From Pseudomonas taiwanensis DSM 21245 (GTDB taxonomy: Bacteria > Pseudomonadota > Gammaproteobacteria > Pseudomonadales > Pseudomonadaceae), in contig NZ_AUEC01000005.1 of assembly GCF_000425785.1 (NCBI RefSeq), positions 124,001-188,000 of the forward strand: a stretch of 64,000 nt of DNA, read 5' to 3'. Below the pieces are notes generated by a model. It had not been told where the DNA came from and did not search any database. It saw only the letters and a list, made by a program, of their open reading frames with translations. Position numbers and translations under genes: made by a program. Below, piece after piece: positions 21,100 to 30,842 of the stretch. Every line of letters starts with the position of its first letter. Position 1 is the stretch's first letter.

Positions 21100-22386
21100 C
21101 TACTGGGCAGCCTGGATCGCCGCTGCCAGCTTCTTCGCCGCATCGGCCGGGTCGGCCTTGGGGTCGTTGATGTAGTTGGTCACCACATCGAAGAACGCGC
21201 CCTGCACGGCCAGGGTCGTGGCCATGTTGTGCGCCATGCTCGGTTGCAGACCGCCGTTGCCAGCATCGGCAAGGAAGTCCTTGGCAGAGGCCTGGGCGCA
21301 GGCATCGAAGCCGTACTGCCCCATCTGCGCGAGCATGTCGTTGCGTACCGGAATCGACCCCTTGTTGGTGCTGAAGAGTTTCTGGAAGTCCTTGCCGAGC
21401 ACGATCCGGGCAATATCCTGCTGGCCTGCTGCGGTGCCCTCATCCTTCTGCTTGAACACCACCAACGAGTCGATGTTGTACAGGAAGGCCTTTTCGGTAC
21501 CGGGGAATGGCACGCACTGGTAGTCCTTGCCGGCGGTTTTCTTCGCCAGGGTCCACTCGCTCTTGGCCCAGTCGCCCATGATCTGCATGCCTGCCTTGCC
21601 GTTGATGACCTTGGCCGCTTCGAGGTTCCAGTCCTGGCCCTTGCCGTCAGGGTCCATGTAGGTGGCGAGTTTCTTCAGCTCGGTCAGGGTCTTGACCATT
21701 CCAGGCCCGGTCAGGGCGTCCTTGTCGAGTTCGACCAGTGCCTTCTTGTAGCCGTCGACGCCCATGACCGAGAGCGCCACGCTCTCGAACACGGTGCTGT
21801 CCTGCCAGGGTTGGCCGCCATGGGCGAGCGCAATGAAGCCAGCAGCCTTGAGCTTGTCGGCAGCGGCGTAGAATTCCTCGAGCGTTGCCGGTGCCTTGTC
21901 GATGCCGGCTTTCTTGAACACCTCAGGGTTGATCCACAGCCAGTTGGTGCGGTGAATATTCACCGGCACCGCCACGTAGTCACCGTCGTACTTCACGGTG
22001 GCAGCGACTTTCTTGTCGAGCAGGGTGTCCCATTTTTCCTGCTCGGCGACAGGCTTGAGCACATCGGCGTCGAGCAGACCGGTGGCGGCCCAATCCTGGA
22101 TGTCGGGGCCCTTGATCTGGGCCACGGCGGGCGGGTTGCCGGCCACTGCGCGACTCTTGAGCACGGTCATGGCCGTGGCACCACCACCGCCTGCGACGGC
22201 GCCATCCTTCCAGGTGAAGCCATCTTTCTCGACCTGGGCCTTGAGCACATCGGCTGCGGCTTTTTCTCCACCCGACGTCCACCAGTGCACCACCTCGACA
22301 TTGCCTTTGGAATCGGCAGCAAGGGCGCTTAATGGGAGGAGCGAAGCGAGGGAGATCGCGGCAGCGAGGCGGAGCGTGGAATACAT
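21100..22386 (-). CDS. gtsA: Glucose-binding periplasmic protein GtsA
   Basis: Solute-binding protein of the glucose ABC importer. There are 428 residues from the ATG at 22386, which has AAGG nine bases upstream. Sixteen extra in-frame codons to 22434 precede it without signal character. The signal peptide is clear ([13 protein letters not shown], cleavage near residue 24). The mature chain starts [21 protein letters not shown], typical of sugar-binding family 1, and keeps the Trp-rich ligand strands ([27 protein letters not shown]). First gene of gtsABCD-oprB. The 185-bp gap before it should hold the promoter and any GltR site. Confidence 0.95.
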   Translation of the reverse strand: MYSTLRLAAAISLASLLPLSALAADSKGNVEVVHWWTSGGEKAAADVLKAQVEKDGFTWKDGAVAGGGGATAMTVLKSRAVAGNPPAVAQIKGPDIQDWAATGLLDADVLKPVAEQEKWDTLLDKKVAATVKYDGDYVAVPVNIHRTNWLWINPEVFKKAGIDKAPATLEEFYAAADKLKAAGFIALAHGGQPWQDSTVFESVALSVMGVDGYKKALVELDKDALTGPGMVKTLTELKKLATYMDPDGKGQDWNLEAAKVINGKAGMQIMGDWAKSEWTLAKKTAGKDYQCVPFPGTEKAFLYNIDSLVVFKQKDEGTAAGQQDIARIVLGKDFQKLFSTNKGSIPVRNDMLAQMGQYGFDACAQASAKDFLADAGNGGLQPSMAHNMATTLAVQGAFFDVVTNYINDPKADPADAAKKLAAAIQAAQ

Positions 22387-22571
22387 GAGAGCACCTTTTC
22401 TTGTTGTTATGCCGGGCAAGACTGTCGCTTGCATGGCATGAGTCTAATCAGCGCACGGACCACGCCAGGTAACGAAGCGATGTGCGAATGTCATCGTTTG
22501 GTTACATTCACTGTCCACTGCGCGCACAACCGCCTAGGAGCACCCGTGGAGGGCCGCCACCGACCGCCCAG

Positions 22572-24026
22572 TCAATCGGCCCCACGCGGCAGGTACAACG
22601 TCACCCTCAACCCACCCTCGCGCAGGTTGAGCAGACTCACCTCTCCCCCATGGCTATGGGCGATGTTGCGCGCAATCCCCAGGCCCAATCCGTACCCTTG
22701 CTGCTGCCCGGCCAAGCGGAAGTGGGGCTCGAACACCTGCTCCAGGCGCTGCTCCGGCACCCCGGGGCCCTGGTCATCCACTTGCAGGACAAACCCCTCG
22801 GCACTGTCGAGGATGCGCAAATGCGCCCGCTCGCCGTACTTGATGGCATTGTCGATCAGGTTGCCGATGCACCGGCGCAAGGCCAGCGGCTTGCCCGGAT
22901 ACGCCGCCAGGGCGCGCCCCTCGAGCGTGATCCTGCCATCGCCCAGGTATGGCTCGGCAAGGATTTCCAACACCTGGTTGAGGTCGATCGGCTCGATGTT
23001 CTCGTGAATGTCGGTGTCCTTCACGCATTGCAACGCACCCTTGACCAGCAACTCCAGCTCATCCAGGTCCTGGCTGAACTTGGCTTGCAGGCGCTCGTCC
23101 TCCAACAGTTCGACCCGCAGACGCAAGCGAGTGATGGGCGTTCGCAGGTCATGGGAAATGGCGCTGAACAGCTGGGAGCGCTCCGTGAGGTAGCGGCTGA
23201 TGCGCTCGCGCATGTTGTTGAAGGCGCGGCCCACTTCGGCCACCTCGCTGCCACCACCTTCGACCACGGGCGCCACATCGGCCCCCAGCGACATCTCCCG
23301 CGCCGCCCGGGCCAGACGCTTGAGCGGCCAGCTCTGCCAGTGCACCAACAGACCGATGAACAGCAACAGCAATGCAGTGGTCAGCACGATGAAACCGATC
23401 TGCTGGCGTGGCAGGCGCTCGGCCTCCAGGCTGGTATAGGGCTCGGGCAGCAGCGACGCGATGTACAGCCACTCGCCCTCGCCCAGACGGATCTGCGTCA
23501 CCAGCACAGGCGGGTTGAGCGGTTCCAGGGTCAGCGAATAGTGCGCCCAGGAGCGCGGCAGCTCGTCGAGCTTCAGGCCGCTATTGAAGATACGCAGGTC
23601 ATCGGGGCTGACGAACTCGACGGAGATCTCCATCTGCGGCCCGAGCCGTTCGTGCAGCACTTGCTGAAACACCTCGATCACTGCCTGCTTACGCGGCGTG
23701 ATGGGCAGCACCGGCATCTCCAGTGGCTTGTCGTTGAGCGAGACGAAGAAACGCGTGCCACCCATGCTGCGCAACTGGTCCAGGACCATCGGCCGGAAAG
23801 CCACCGGCAACGAGCGGAAATAGCTGACACTGGCACTCATGGAATGGGCAAGGCTGGCGGCGCTGGCACGCAGCCCCTGCAACTGGCTGGCCCGCAACTG
23901 AGCCACCCAGATCACGCTCGACAGGCCCTGGGCGACCAGCACCACCAACAGGGTCAGCAGCAGCATGCGCCCCAGCAACGAGCGAGGCAGCAGGCGCCAG
24001 CGCCGCTCAGGACGTGCAGTGGACAT
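22572..24026 (-). CDS. gtrS: Sensor histidine kinase, glucose-responsive (GtrS/GltS type)
   Basis: A membrane sensor kinase of 484 residues. One transmembrane helix lies near 22-42 and a second near 185-205, flanking a periplasmic sensor domain; a HAMP region follows. The HisKA box is FSAISHDLRTPITRLRLR with the phospho-accepting His near 287. ATP-binding boxes are N (NLIDNAIKYGE), G1 (VDDQGPGVP) and G2 (GYGLGLGIARNI). The chosen ATG (24026) overlaps the regulator gene by 20 bases. In P. aeruginosa the orthologue is reported to bind 2-ketogluconate and 6-phosphogluconate and to act through GltR on oprB and the glucose operons. Confidence 0.9.
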   Translation of the reverse strand: MSTARPERRWRLLPRSLLGRMLLLTLLVVLVAQGLSSVIWVAQLRASQLQGLRASAASLAHSMSASVSYFRSLPVAFRPMVLDQLRSMGGTRFFVSLNDKPLEMPVLPITPRKQAVIEVFQQVLHERLGPQMEISVEFVSPDDLRIFNSGLKLDELPRSWAHYSLTLEPLNPPVLVTQIRLGEGEWLYIASLLPEPYTSLEAERLPRQQIGFIVLTTALLLLFIGLLVHWQSWPLKRLARAAREMSLGADVAPVVEGGGSEVAEVGRAFNNMRERISRYLTERSQLFSAISHDLRTPITRLRLRVELLEDERLQAKFSQDLDELELLVKGALQCVKDTDIHENIEPIDLNQVLEILAEPYLGDGRITLEGRALAAYPGKPLALRRCIGNLIDNAIKYGERAHLRILDSAEGFVLQVDDQGPGVPEQRLEQVFEPHFRLAGQQQGYGLGLGIARNIAHSHGGEVSLLNLREGGLRVTLYLPRGAD

Positions 24027-24732
24027 TGGCGGCCAGCAGGTAACCACTGCCGCGCACAGTACGGATCAACCGCGGCGGCTTGTCGGTATCACGCAAGCGT
24101 TGACGCAGGCGGCTCACGCCCATGTCGACGATGCGATCCAGGGGCATCGGCTCGCGGCCACGGGTGGCGTTGCCAATGGTGTCGCGGTCGAGAATCTGCT
24201 GGGGGTGATCGAGAAACAGCTTGAGCAAGGCGAAGTCGGCGCCGGACAGGGTCACTTCCTCGCCATCGCGGTGGAACAGGCGGTGACTGACCGTGTCCAG
24301 ACGCCAGTCGTCGAAGGCCAGCACCACCCCGTTGGGCGTGGCCTGGCCAAACTCGGCACGACGCAATAGCGCCTTGATGCGCGCCTGAAGTTCACGGGGG
24401 CTGAACGGCTTGCCCAGGTAATCGTCGGCCCCCAGTTCCAGGCCGATCACCCGGTCGGCTTCGTCGGAGCTGGCGGTGAGCATGATGATCGGCACCCGCG
24501 ATTGACGAGGGTGCTGGCGAATCCAGCGGCACAGGCTGAAACCGTCTTCGTCGGGCAGCATGACATCCAGGATCACCAAGTCGCAGGGGGTGTTTTCCAG
24601 TGCCCGGCGAAATCCCTGACCGTCGGCTTCGGCATGCACCTGGAAACCGGCACGACTCAAGTAGGTTTGCAACAGTTCACGGATCTCCTGGTCATCGTCG
24701 ACCATGAGGATCGATTTTCCGGCAGTGCTCAA
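24007..24732 (-). CDS. gltR: Response regulator GltR (OmpR family), TTG start
   Basis: DNA-binding response regulator of glucose transport, with 241 residues. The receiver domain has MVDDDQE, the phospho-acceptor DVMLPD near 54, and KPFSPRE near 105. The winged-helix output domain occupies about 130-235 (VDMGVSRLRQRL; RTVRGSGYLLA). No ATG fits. The TTG at 24732 gives LSTAGKSILMVDDD, with a purine-rich GGGCGGGA upstream. The reading from 24807 would add 25 Arg/Pro residues ahead of the receiver. It lies between glk and the sensor gene on the same strand. Confidence 0.93.
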   Translation of the reverse strand: MSTAGKSILMVDDDQEIRELLQTYLSRAGFQVHAEADGQGFRRALENTPCDLVILDVMLPDEDGFSLCRWIRQHPRQSRVPIIMLTASSDEADRVIGLELGADDYLGKPFSPRELQARIKALLRRAEFGQATPNGVVLAFDDWRLDTVSHRLFHRDGEEVTLSGADFALLKLFLDHPQQILDRDTIGNATRGREPMPLDRIVDMGVSRLRQRLRDTDKPPRLIRTVRGSGYLLAANVHCTS

Positions 24733-24829
24733 GGTATCCCGCCCTCTCGTTGTCGCAGGTCTTGGTCGCCTGCTGCATGGGCCGCTTCGCGCCCCAATCG
24801 CCGGCAAGCCGGCTCCTCTCTGCCAATCG

Positions 24830-24847
24830 GGGGCGCAACAGCGCCCC
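24830..24847 (-). terminator. Hairpin between glk and gltR
   Basis: GGGGCGC-AACA-GCGCCCC, a perfect 7-bp stem, starts 12 bases after the glk stop. There is no T-run on the minus strand, so it may be a partial terminator or an mRNA-stabilising end. A single REP-like motif (CGCCGGCAAGCCGGC) lies just beyond it at about 24799-24813. Confidence 0.5.
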
Positions 24848-24859
24848 TTTTCTGGAAAC

Positions 24860-25819
24860 TCAGTGATCCAGCGCCTGCCCTAACGCCACCCCAGCGCCCA
24901 GCAAGCCGGAAAACTCAGCCGTCACCAACCACACCGGGACGCCAGCGAAGTAACCGCTCATGCAGCCCTTGTCAGCGAAGCTCGTGGCAAAACCGCTGCT
25001 CAGGAACAACTCGGCAAAACGCGGAATCACACCGCCGACAATATAGACTCCGCCCCGCGCGCCCAAGGTAAGAACATTGTTACCGGCCACCCGTCCGAGG
25101 AACCGGCAGAACTGCTCGATCACCTCCAGCGCCCGTGGCTCACCGGCCAGCGCGGCGTCGGTGACCTCGGCAGGGGTCTTGTGTCGCGGGGCTTGGCCAT
25201 CCAGCGCGCAAATGGCTTGATACAAGCGCACCAGCCCCCCCCCACTGAGCACGGTCTCGGCGCTCACATGGCCAATCTGGCTGTGGATCTGCTGATGGAT
25301 AGCCGCTTCACGGGCATTGCCCACCGGCAGGTCAACATGCCCGCCCTCGCCCGGCAAAGCCAGCCAACGCTGATCCTCCAGGCGCAACAAGCTACCGACT
25401 CCCAGACCCGTTCCCGGGCCGATGACCAGCGCGGGTCGCGAGAGGTCTGGCGTCCCTGGACAAACCTCGCGGAACTCGCCTTCACGCAGACGGGTCATCC
25501 CCAGGGCCATGGCGGAAAAGTCATTGAGCAGCAGCAACCGTTCGACCTGCAACGTCTGGCAGAAGGCGCTACGGCTCAGGCGCCAGTGATTGTTGGTGAA
25601 GCGAAACTCGTCGCCACTCACAGGCCCTGCCACTGCCAGGCACACGGCCTCAAGGCCGCCGCGGGCGATACCCTGCTCGGCCAGGTAAGCCTCGATGGCC
25701 TGTTCGGGGCTGGTGTAGTCCGCTGTCGCCAGTACCTTCACGGCCTTGAGCTGGTTGTCGCGCCACAGGGCAAAACGTGCATTGGTGCCACCGATGTCGC
25801 CGACCAGCAATGCCTTCAT
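24860..25819 (-). CDS. glk: Glucokinase
   Basis: Phosphorylates intracellular glucose to glucose-6-phosphate with ATP. There are 319 residues of the bacterial hexokinase-like (Glk) family. It opens with the phosphate loop [15 protein letters not shown]. The sugar/catalytic site is [12 protein letters not shown] near 100, with the catalytic Asp, and [12 protein letters not shown] near 137. HVDLP follows at about 161, and [13 protein letters not shown] near 265 forms the second ATP-binding segment. The ATG overlaps the edd stop by four bases (ATGA), so it is coupled to edd. Confidence 0.96.
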   Translation of the reverse strand: MKALLVGDIGGTNARFALWRDNQLKAVKVLATADYTSPEQAIEAYLAEQGIARGGLEAVCLAVAGPVSGDEFRFTNNHWRLSRSAFCQTLQVERLLLLNDFSAMALGMTRLREGEFREVCPGTPDLSRPALVIGPGTGLGVGSLLRLEDQRWLALPGEGGHVDLPVGNAREAAIHQQIHSQIGHVSAETVLSGGGLVRLYQAICALDGQAPRHKTPAEVTDAALAGEPRALEVIEQFCRFLGRVAGNNVLTLGARGGVYIVGGVIPRFAELFLSSGFATSFADKGCMSGYFAGVPVWLVTAEFSGLLGAGVALGQALDH

Positions 25820-27642
25820 TTGAGGTTCTCCAGAGCCGAGGTAAAGGCGCTTGCCCCCTTCTCGGCCGGGCTGAACGCCATACGCATGAAGCCGAACAGC
25901 TCGCGCCCGCAGCCCAGGTCGTTGCCCTGGGGCGCTGGCGGCAGATCGCGGCTGGCCAGTTCCTCATTGGAAACCATCACCCGCAGCGTGCCTTCGACAC
26001 CATCGACGCGCACGATATCACCATCGCGCACCCGTGCCAGCGGGCCACCGTCAAAGGCTTCGGGACAAACGTGGATCGCTGCCGGGATCTTGCCCGAAGC
26101 ACCGGACATGCGCCCGTCGGTCACCAGTGCCACCTTGTAGCCGCGGTCTTGCAGCACCCCGAGGAACGGCGTCAGCTTGTGCAGCTCTGGCATGCCATTG
26201 CAACGTGGCCCCTGGAAGCGCACCACAGCAACGAAATCGCGCTCCAGCTCGCCGGCCTTGAAGGCATCGGCCAGGGATTGCTGGTCGTGGAACACCCGGG
26301 CCGGAGCCTCGACGACCTGATGTTCAGCCGCCACGGCAGACACCTTCATCACACCACGGCCGAGGTTGCCCTCCATCACCCGCAGGCCACCTTCGGCCGA
26401 AAACGGCCGCGCCACCGGACGCAGGATACTTTCGTCCAGGCTTTGAGTCGGGCCTTCGCGCCATACCAACTTGCCATCCTCCAGGAACGGCTCCTGCGTA
26501 TAACGGCGCAGGCCGTGGCCAGCCACGGTGTTGACGTCCTCGTGCAGCAGCCCGGCATCGAGCAGCTCGCGGATCAGGAACGACATGCCGCCCGCCGCCT
26601 GGAAGTGGTTGATGTCAGCCTTGCCGTTCGGATAGACGTGAGACAAGGTCGGCACCACCTCGGACAGGTCGGCCATGTCCTGCCACGTCAGCTGAATGCC
26701 CGCCGCCTGGGCAATGGCAGGAATGTGCAGGGTGTGATTGGTGGAGCCACCGGTGGCATGCAAGGCGACGATGGAATTGACCAGCGCTTTCTCATCGACG
26801 ATTTCGCCCAAGGGCATGAAGTTGCCGCTGGCCTTGGTCATCCGGGTGACCTGCTGGGCGGCCTCGGCAGTCAGCGCCTCGCGCAGTGGGGTGTAAGGGT
26901 TTACGAACGAGGCTCCCGGCAGGTGCAGGCCCATCACTTCCATGACCAGCTGGTTGGTGTTGGCGGTGCCGTAGAAGGTGCAGGTCCCGGGGCTGTGGTA
27001 GGACTTCATTTCCGATTCCAGCAGCTGCTCGCGGGTGGCCTTGCCCTCGGCGTAACGCTGGCGCACATCGGCCTTCTCCTTGTTGGAGATACCCGAGGGC
27101 ATGGGGCCACCTGGCACGAAGATGGTCGGCAGATGCCCGAAGCGCAGTGCCCCCATCATCAATCCGGGCACGATCTTGTCGCAGATACCCAGCATCAATG
27201 CGGCGTCGAACATGTTGTGCGACAGGGCGACCGCTGTGGACATGGCGATCACTTCGCGGCTGGCAATGGCCAACTCCATGCCCGGCTCACCCTGGGTCAC
27301 GCCATCGCACATGGCAGGTACGCCACCTGCGAACTGGCCGACCGAGCCGACCTCACGAAGGGCTCGCTTGATCTGGTCGGGGAAGTGCAGATAGGGCTGA
27401 TGCGCCGAGAGCATGTCGTTGTAGGCCGAGACGATGGCGACGTTGGCCGCGTTCATCATTCGCAGGCTTTGCTTGTCCTGAGCGCCGCAACCGGCCACAC
27501 CGTGGGCGAAGTTAGCGCACTGCAGGCTGGCACGCATGGGTCCGTCGGTCGCCGCCCCTCGAATCAGCTGCAAGTAGCGTTCACGGGTGGCACGGCTGCG
27601 CTCGACCAGCCGTTGGGTAACCTCAAGGATGCGCGGATGCAT
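25816..27642 (-). CDS. edd: 6-phosphogluconate dehydratase
   Basis: Dehydrates 6-phosphogluconate to KDPG, the key Entner-Doudoroff enzyme and source of the HexR inducer. There are 608 residues of the IlvD/Edd family. Cluster-ligand Cys are visible in [11 protein letters not shown] near 60, [11 protein letters not shown] near 155 and [15 protein letters not shown] near 222. The C-terminal half contains [17 protein letters not shown]. It heads the edd-glk-gltR-gtrS transcript and is divergent from the GAPDH gene across 265 bases with two HexR sites. Confidence 0.97.
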   Translation of the reverse strand: MHPRILEVTQRLVERSRATRERYLQLIRGAATDGPMRASLQCANFAHGVAGCGAQDKQSLRMMNAANVAIVSAYNDMLSAHQPYLHFPDQIKRALREVGSVGQFAGGVPAMCDGVTQGEPGMELAIASREVIAMSTAVALSHNMFDAALMLGICDKIVPGLMMGALRFGHLPTIFVPGGPMPSGISNKEKADVRQRYAEGKATREQLLESEMKSYHSPGTCTFYGTANTNQLVMEVMGLHLPGASFVNPYTPLREALTAEAAQQVTRMTKASGNFMPLGEIVDEKALVNSIVALHATGGSTNHTLHIPAIAQAAGIQLTWQDMADLSEVVPTLSHVYPNGKADINHFQAAGGMSFLIRELLDAGLLHEDVNTVAGHGLRRYTQEPFLEDGKLVWREGPTQSLDESILRPVARPFSAEGGLRVMEGNLGRGVMKVSAVAAEHQVVEAPARVFHDQQSLADAFKAGELERDFVAVVRFQGPRCNGMPELHKLTPFLGVLQDRGYKVALVTDGRMSGASGKIPAAIHVCPEAFDGGPLARVRDGDIVRVDGVEGTLRVMVSNEELASRDLPPAPQGNDLGCGRELFGFMRMAFSPAEKGASAFTSALENLK

Positions 27643-27765
27643 GTACTGGACTCCAGACTAACGGTAAGGGCGGTTTACCGGGGCATTTCCCCTTCAAACG
27701 ATTGCCACCTAGGCTCATGGAAACAGGGCCTGACGCATCGACAAAGGGGCTTTCCCAACCACTCG

Positions 27766-27781
27766 TTGTATATTTAAACAA
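27766..27781. promoter_or_regulatory. HexR operator at the edd promoter
   Basis: TTGT-N8-ACAA, an exact match to the HexR motif. It covers the -10 box and part of the spacer of the edd promoter described separately, so a bound repressor would block RNA polymerase directly. Confidence 0.85.
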
Positions 27782-27795
27782 AATACTGCCATCAA
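27767..27795 (-). promoter_or_regulatory. edd promoter (sigma-70 type)
   Basis: Read leftward: TTGATG (27795-27790), 17 bases, then TATACA (27772-27767). Both hexamers are close to consensus and lie about 125-150 bases upstream of the edd ATG. The overlap with a HexR site supports it. Confidence 0.7.
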
Positions 27796-27801
27796 AAAGG
27801 C

Positions 27802-27829
27802 TTGTTTTCTATCTGCCAGTGAATAATCT
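27802..27829 (+). promoter_or_regulatory. gap promoter (sigma-70 type)
   Basis: TTGTTT (27802-27807), a 16-base spacer, then TAATCT (27824-27829), 79 bases upstream of the GAPDH start. The second HexR site begins at the last base of the -10 box and so covers the likely start of transcription. Confidence 0.65.
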
Positions 27830-27843
27830 TGTAATTCCAACAA
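27829..27843. promoter_or_regulatory. HexR operator at the gap promoter
   Basis: TTGT-N7-ACAA, an exact match, immediately downstream of the gap -10 box. With the edd site it gives one operator per divergent promoter. Confidence 0.85.
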
Positions 27844-27907
27844 CAAAACCGTTTCAGTGAAGCTCCTTTTTGCCACAAGCTTCACTCGGACTGCCAGAGG
27901 TAATGCC

Positions 27908-28909
27908 ATGACCCTTCGTATCGCGATCAATGGATTCGGCCGCATCGGGCGCAATGTCCTGCGCGCACTGTATACCCAAGGCTACCGCCAGGACTTGCAG
28001 GTCGTCGCCATCAACGACCTGGGTGACAGCGCGATGAACGCCCATCTGCTCAAATACGACAGCGTGCATGGCACCTTCGACGCCATCGTCGAGGCAGACC
28101 ATGAGAGCATCACGGTCAACGGCGACCGCATCGCCGTCAGTGCCATCCGCAACCCGGCCGAACTGCCCTGGAAAGCCGAAGCGATCGACGTGGTATTCGA
28201 ATGCACCGGCCTGTTCACCGAACGGGCCAAGGCGGCTGCCCACCTGGCCGCGGGAGCCGGCAAGGTGATTGTCTCGGCACCGGCCAAGGGCGCCGATGCC
28301 ACCGTGGTCTATGGCGTCAACCACGACATCCTGCGCGCCTCGCACCAGATCATCTCCAATGCCTCGTGCACCACCAACTGCCTGGCGCCGATCGCCCAGG
28401 TGCTGCACCGTGAGTTCGGCATCGAGCAAGGGCTGATGACCACCATCCACGCCTACACCAATGACCAGGTGCTGACCGATGTGTACCACAGCGACCCGTA
28501 CCGGGCACGCTCGGCCACCCAGTCGATGATTCCGAGCAAGACCGGCGCGGCCGAGGCGGTCGGCCTGGTACTCCCGGAACTGGCCGGCAAGCTCACCGGC
28601 ATGGCCGTGCGAGTGCCGGTGATCAACGTGTCGCTGGTCGACCTCACCGTCAACCTCAAGCGCGAGGTCAGCAGCGACGAGGTCAACCAACTGTTCCTGG
28701 AGGCGAGCCGGCATTCCAAGGTGCTGGGCTACAACGCCCTGCCGCTGGTGTCGTGCGACTTCAACCATAACCCGCTGTCGTCGATCTTCGACGCCAACCA
28801 CACCCGCGCCAACGGACGCATGCTCAAGGTACTGGCCTGGTACGACAACGAGTGGGGGTTCTCCAACCGCATGCTGGATAACTGCCTGGCTTTGTGCAGC
28901 GCGCGCTGA
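27908..28909 (+). CDS. gap: Glyceraldehyde-3-phosphate dehydrogenase (Entner-Doudoroff-linked)
   Basis: Oxidises glyceraldehyde-3-phosphate released by Eda. There are 333 residues from the ATG at 27908, with AGAGG eight bases upstream. Seventeen codons of open frame precede it but run through the operator region. The Rossmann fold is [15 protein letters not shown]. The catalytic Cys is in [12 protein letters not shown] near 155 and the His near 182 in [21 protein letters not shown] is near the C-terminus. The fingerprint residue after the second strand is Asp (AINDL), usual for NAD-preferring enzymes. Divergent from edd and under HexR control by position. Confidence 0.96.
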   Translation: MTLRIAINGFGRIGRNVLRALYTQGYRQDLQVVAINDLGDSAMNAHLLKYDSVHGTFDAIVEADHESITVNGDRIAVSAIRNPAELPWKAEAIDVVFECTGLFTERAKAAAHLAAGAGKVIVSAPAKGADATVVYGVNHDILRASHQIISNASCTTNCLAPIAQVLHREFGIEQGLMTTIHAYTNDQVLTDVYHSDPYRARSATQSMIPSKTGAAEAVGLVLPELAGKLTGMAVRVPVINVSLVDLTVNLKREVSSDEVNQLFLEASRHSKVLGYNALPLVSCDFNHNPLSSIFDANHTRANGRMLKVLAWYDNEWGFSNRMLDNCLALCSAR

Positions 28910-28932
28910 TCCCTCGGCCGTGTCGCCGGCAA

Positions 28933-28955
28933 GCCTGCTCCCAGTGGGAGCAGGC
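28933..28955. repeat. REP-type hairpin downstream of gap
   Basis: GCCTGCTCCCA and its exact reverse complement separated by one base, within a longer REP-like context (CGCCGGCAAG before, GCTTGTCTCGCGA after). There is no T-run. It may mark the end of the gap transcript. Confidence 0.75.
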
Positions 28956-29038
28956 AGGCTTGTCTCGCGAGAGGCCTCTACAGCAACTCATTTAACTGCA
29001 CTGCCGACAATCTTTACCTTTTACTAACACTTTCGGGC

Positions 29039-29072
29039 TTGACCCTGCGAGCGGATGATAAGCATTATCATT
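29039..29072 (+). promoter_or_regulatory. Fur-box-containing promoter of the ECF sigma gene
   Basis: ATGATAA-GCA-TTATCAT (29055-29071) is a 7-3-7 dyad very close to the Fur consensus. It overlaps the spacer and -10 of a plausible promoter (TTGACC at 29039, CATTAT at 29063). It lies 27 bases ahead of the GTG start, so the sigma gene should be derepressed under iron limitation. Confidence 0.75.
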
Positions 29073-29097
29073 AACTTTTCATCGGCCAGGTCCCACC

Positions 29098-29610
29098 GTG
29101 AGTCAGTCCCGGTTCAACTCCGTCTTCCTCGTTCAGCGCCTTAGCTTGCTGCGCACCCTGCAGCGCATGGTGGGCAACCCCAGCACCGCCGAGGACTTGC
29201 TGCAGGAAACCTACCTGCGGGTTTCCCGTGCTCTGAGCGAGCGTCCCATCGAACACCTGGAACCGTTCGTTTTCCAGACCGCGCGCAACCTGGCACTGGA
29301 CCACCTGCGCACGCGCCGGATGCAGTCGCGTACCCTGGTCGATGACGTGCCCGAAGAGGTCTTGCACAACGTCGCCGCACCGACCAGCAGCAGCGAAGAC
29401 GCCGCCCACGCCGAACAGATACTCAAACGCCTGAGCGTGAGCCTTGGCCAGCTTACCCCTCGCCAGCAACGCATCTTCATTCTCAGCCGCCTGCAGGGCG
29501 CCAGCTACCTGGAAATCGCCGAGCAACTGAACGTCTCGGCCAGCACGGTACAGAAGGAACTGAAGCTGATCATGGCCATCTGCATGGGTGTGGCCGACCG
29601 CCTCAAGTAA
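29098..29610 (+). CDS. ECF RNA polymerase sigma factor, iron-starvation type
   Basis: A FecI-like sigma factor of 170 residues. Region 2 lies at about 10-80 (AEDLLQETYLRVSRAL; FVFQTARNLALDHLRTRR). Region 4 is at about 110-165 (LTPRQQRIFILSRLQGASYLEIAEQLNVSASTVQKEL), with a helix-turn-helix. The start is GTG at 29098, right after the Fur box. The next genes encode a FecR-like regulator and a receptor with a signalling domain, the standard cell-surface signalling trio. It probably transcribes the receptor gene when the receptor is occupied. Confidence 0.93.
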   Translation: MSQSRFNSVFLVQRLSLLRTLQRMVGNPSTAEDLLQETYLRVSRALSERPIEHLEPFVFQTARNLALDHLRTRRMQSRTLVDDVPEEVLHNVAAPTSSSEDAAHAEQILKRLSVSLGQLTPRQQRIFILSRLQGASYLEIAEQLNVSASTVQKELKLIMAICMGVADRLK

Positions 29611-29701
29611 GCCGACCGCCCGCCTGATTGGCACGGCCAGGCCCTTGCCATGCCTGACCCAAGCCTTGATCATTCGTGGAAAATCATTTCAAGGATTACC
29701 C

Positions 29702-30664
29702 GTGACCGACAGCCCCGTCACTCACTCGTCACCTGCCGGGCCCGACGCCCGTGCCCGTGCCATGGACGAGGCGCTGGACTGGCTCATCCGCCTGCAATGC
29801 GCTGACCAAGACGATACCCGTGCCTTCGAGGCATGGCTGAGCGCCGCGCCGGAAAACGCCGAGGCCTATGTCGAAGCAGAGGCGCTGTGGAATGGTGCCG
29901 CTTTGCGCAAGGCGGCGCTGCAACTGAACCAGGAGCAGCGCCGCTCCTTGCATGGGCGCCTGCGACGTCACTGGAAACCCTTGGCCACCGCTGCCGTCCT
30001 GATGGTGGGTCTGTTCGCCTTCGGCAACCTGCCGATACGCCTGCAAGCCGATCATCTGACCGTGGTTGGCGAACGTCAGCGGCTGGCATTGGACGGTGGC
30101 GCCAAGGTGCTGCTCAACACCCATTCAGCCTTGGCCAGCGACCAGCGCGACGGCCGGTCGATCGCGCGGCTGCTACAAGGCGAGGCTTACTTCCAGGTAC
30201 CCGGCGGCGCCCAACTGCCGCTGGAAGTGCAAGCAGGCCCACTACGCGCCCAGGTGCGGGACACCGATTTCGCCGTACGCTACCTCGATGGCGAAGCCCA
30301 GGTGCGCGTCCAGCGTGGCGATGTGGACTTGCTGGCTGCCAGCGACGAGCGTATCCGCCTCAATGCTGGCGACAGCATCAGTGTCGGCCCCAAAGGGTTC
30401 GGCCAGCGCCAACGTCCAGACATGGACAAGGACCTGGCCTGGGTCGACGGCCGCCTGGTGTTCGAAAACTGCCCACTGAGCCAGGTGCTGGCGGAGGTCC
30501 GGCGCTACTACCCCGGTTGGATCATCAACCGCAACAGCCAGCTGGACGATGTAGCCGTCACTGGCAACTACCGCCTCGATCAGCCATTGGAAACCTTGCG
30601 TGCCCTGGCTCATATCACGTCGGCCCAGTTGCATGAGTACCCGGCCCTGGTCATTCTCAACTAG
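29702..30664 (+). CDS. FecR-family anti-sigma/transmembrane regulator
   Basis: A 320-residue inner-membrane sensor. The cytoplasmic N-terminus is a DUF4880-type anti-sigma domain (ALDWLIRLQCADQDDTRAFEAWLSAAPENAEAY, about 20-60). One transmembrane helix near 95-112 follows (LATAAVLMVGLFAFGNL). The periplasmic FecR domain begins with VVGERQRLALDGGAKVLLNTHSAL and ends in an STN-like fold (LSQVLAEVRRYYPGWIIN...). The GTG at 29702 has AAGGA six bases upstream. The open frame continues back over the sigma gene's end but that part is not FecR-like. It relays the receptor signal to the sigma factor. Confidence 0.92.
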   Translation: MTDSPVTHSSPAGPDARARAMDEALDWLIRLQCADQDDTRAFEAWLSAAPENAEAYVEAEALWNGAALRKAALQLNQEQRRSLHGRLRRHWKPLATAAVLMVGLFAFGNLPIRLQADHLTVVGERQRLALDGGAKVLLNTHSALASDQRDGRSIARLLQGEAYFQVPGGAQLPLEVQAGPLRAQVRDTDFAVRYLDGEAQVRVQRGDVDLLAASDERIRLNAGDSISVGPKGFGQRQRPDMDKDLAWVDGRLVFENCPLSQVLAEVRRYYPGWIINRNSQLDDVAVTGNYRLDQPLETLRALAHITSAQLHEYPALVILN

Positions 30665-30779
30665 AAATCCTGCCCTGGCCCCATCGCCGCAATCCGTCGC
30701 CAAGCCGAATCACCGACGGCCAGATTATTTTTACGCGATCGCAGCACCCCGCCCGTCACGTTATAGCCAATGCAACTGA

Positions 30780-30799
30780 TTCTTGTTTAAAAACAAGAA
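30780..30799. promoter_or_regulatory. 9-2-9 perfect inverted repeat ahead of the receptor gene
   Basis: TTCTTGTTT-AA-AAACAAGAA, 43 bases before the receptor ATG in an AT-rich pocket of the 178-bp gap. It is not Fur-like. It could be an operator or lie within the ECF sigma-dependent promoter; function unknown. Confidence 0.5.
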
Positions 30800-30842
30800 C
30801 AGACATCACCTATAACAGTTCGCGCGTCAGGGAGCGCTTTCG

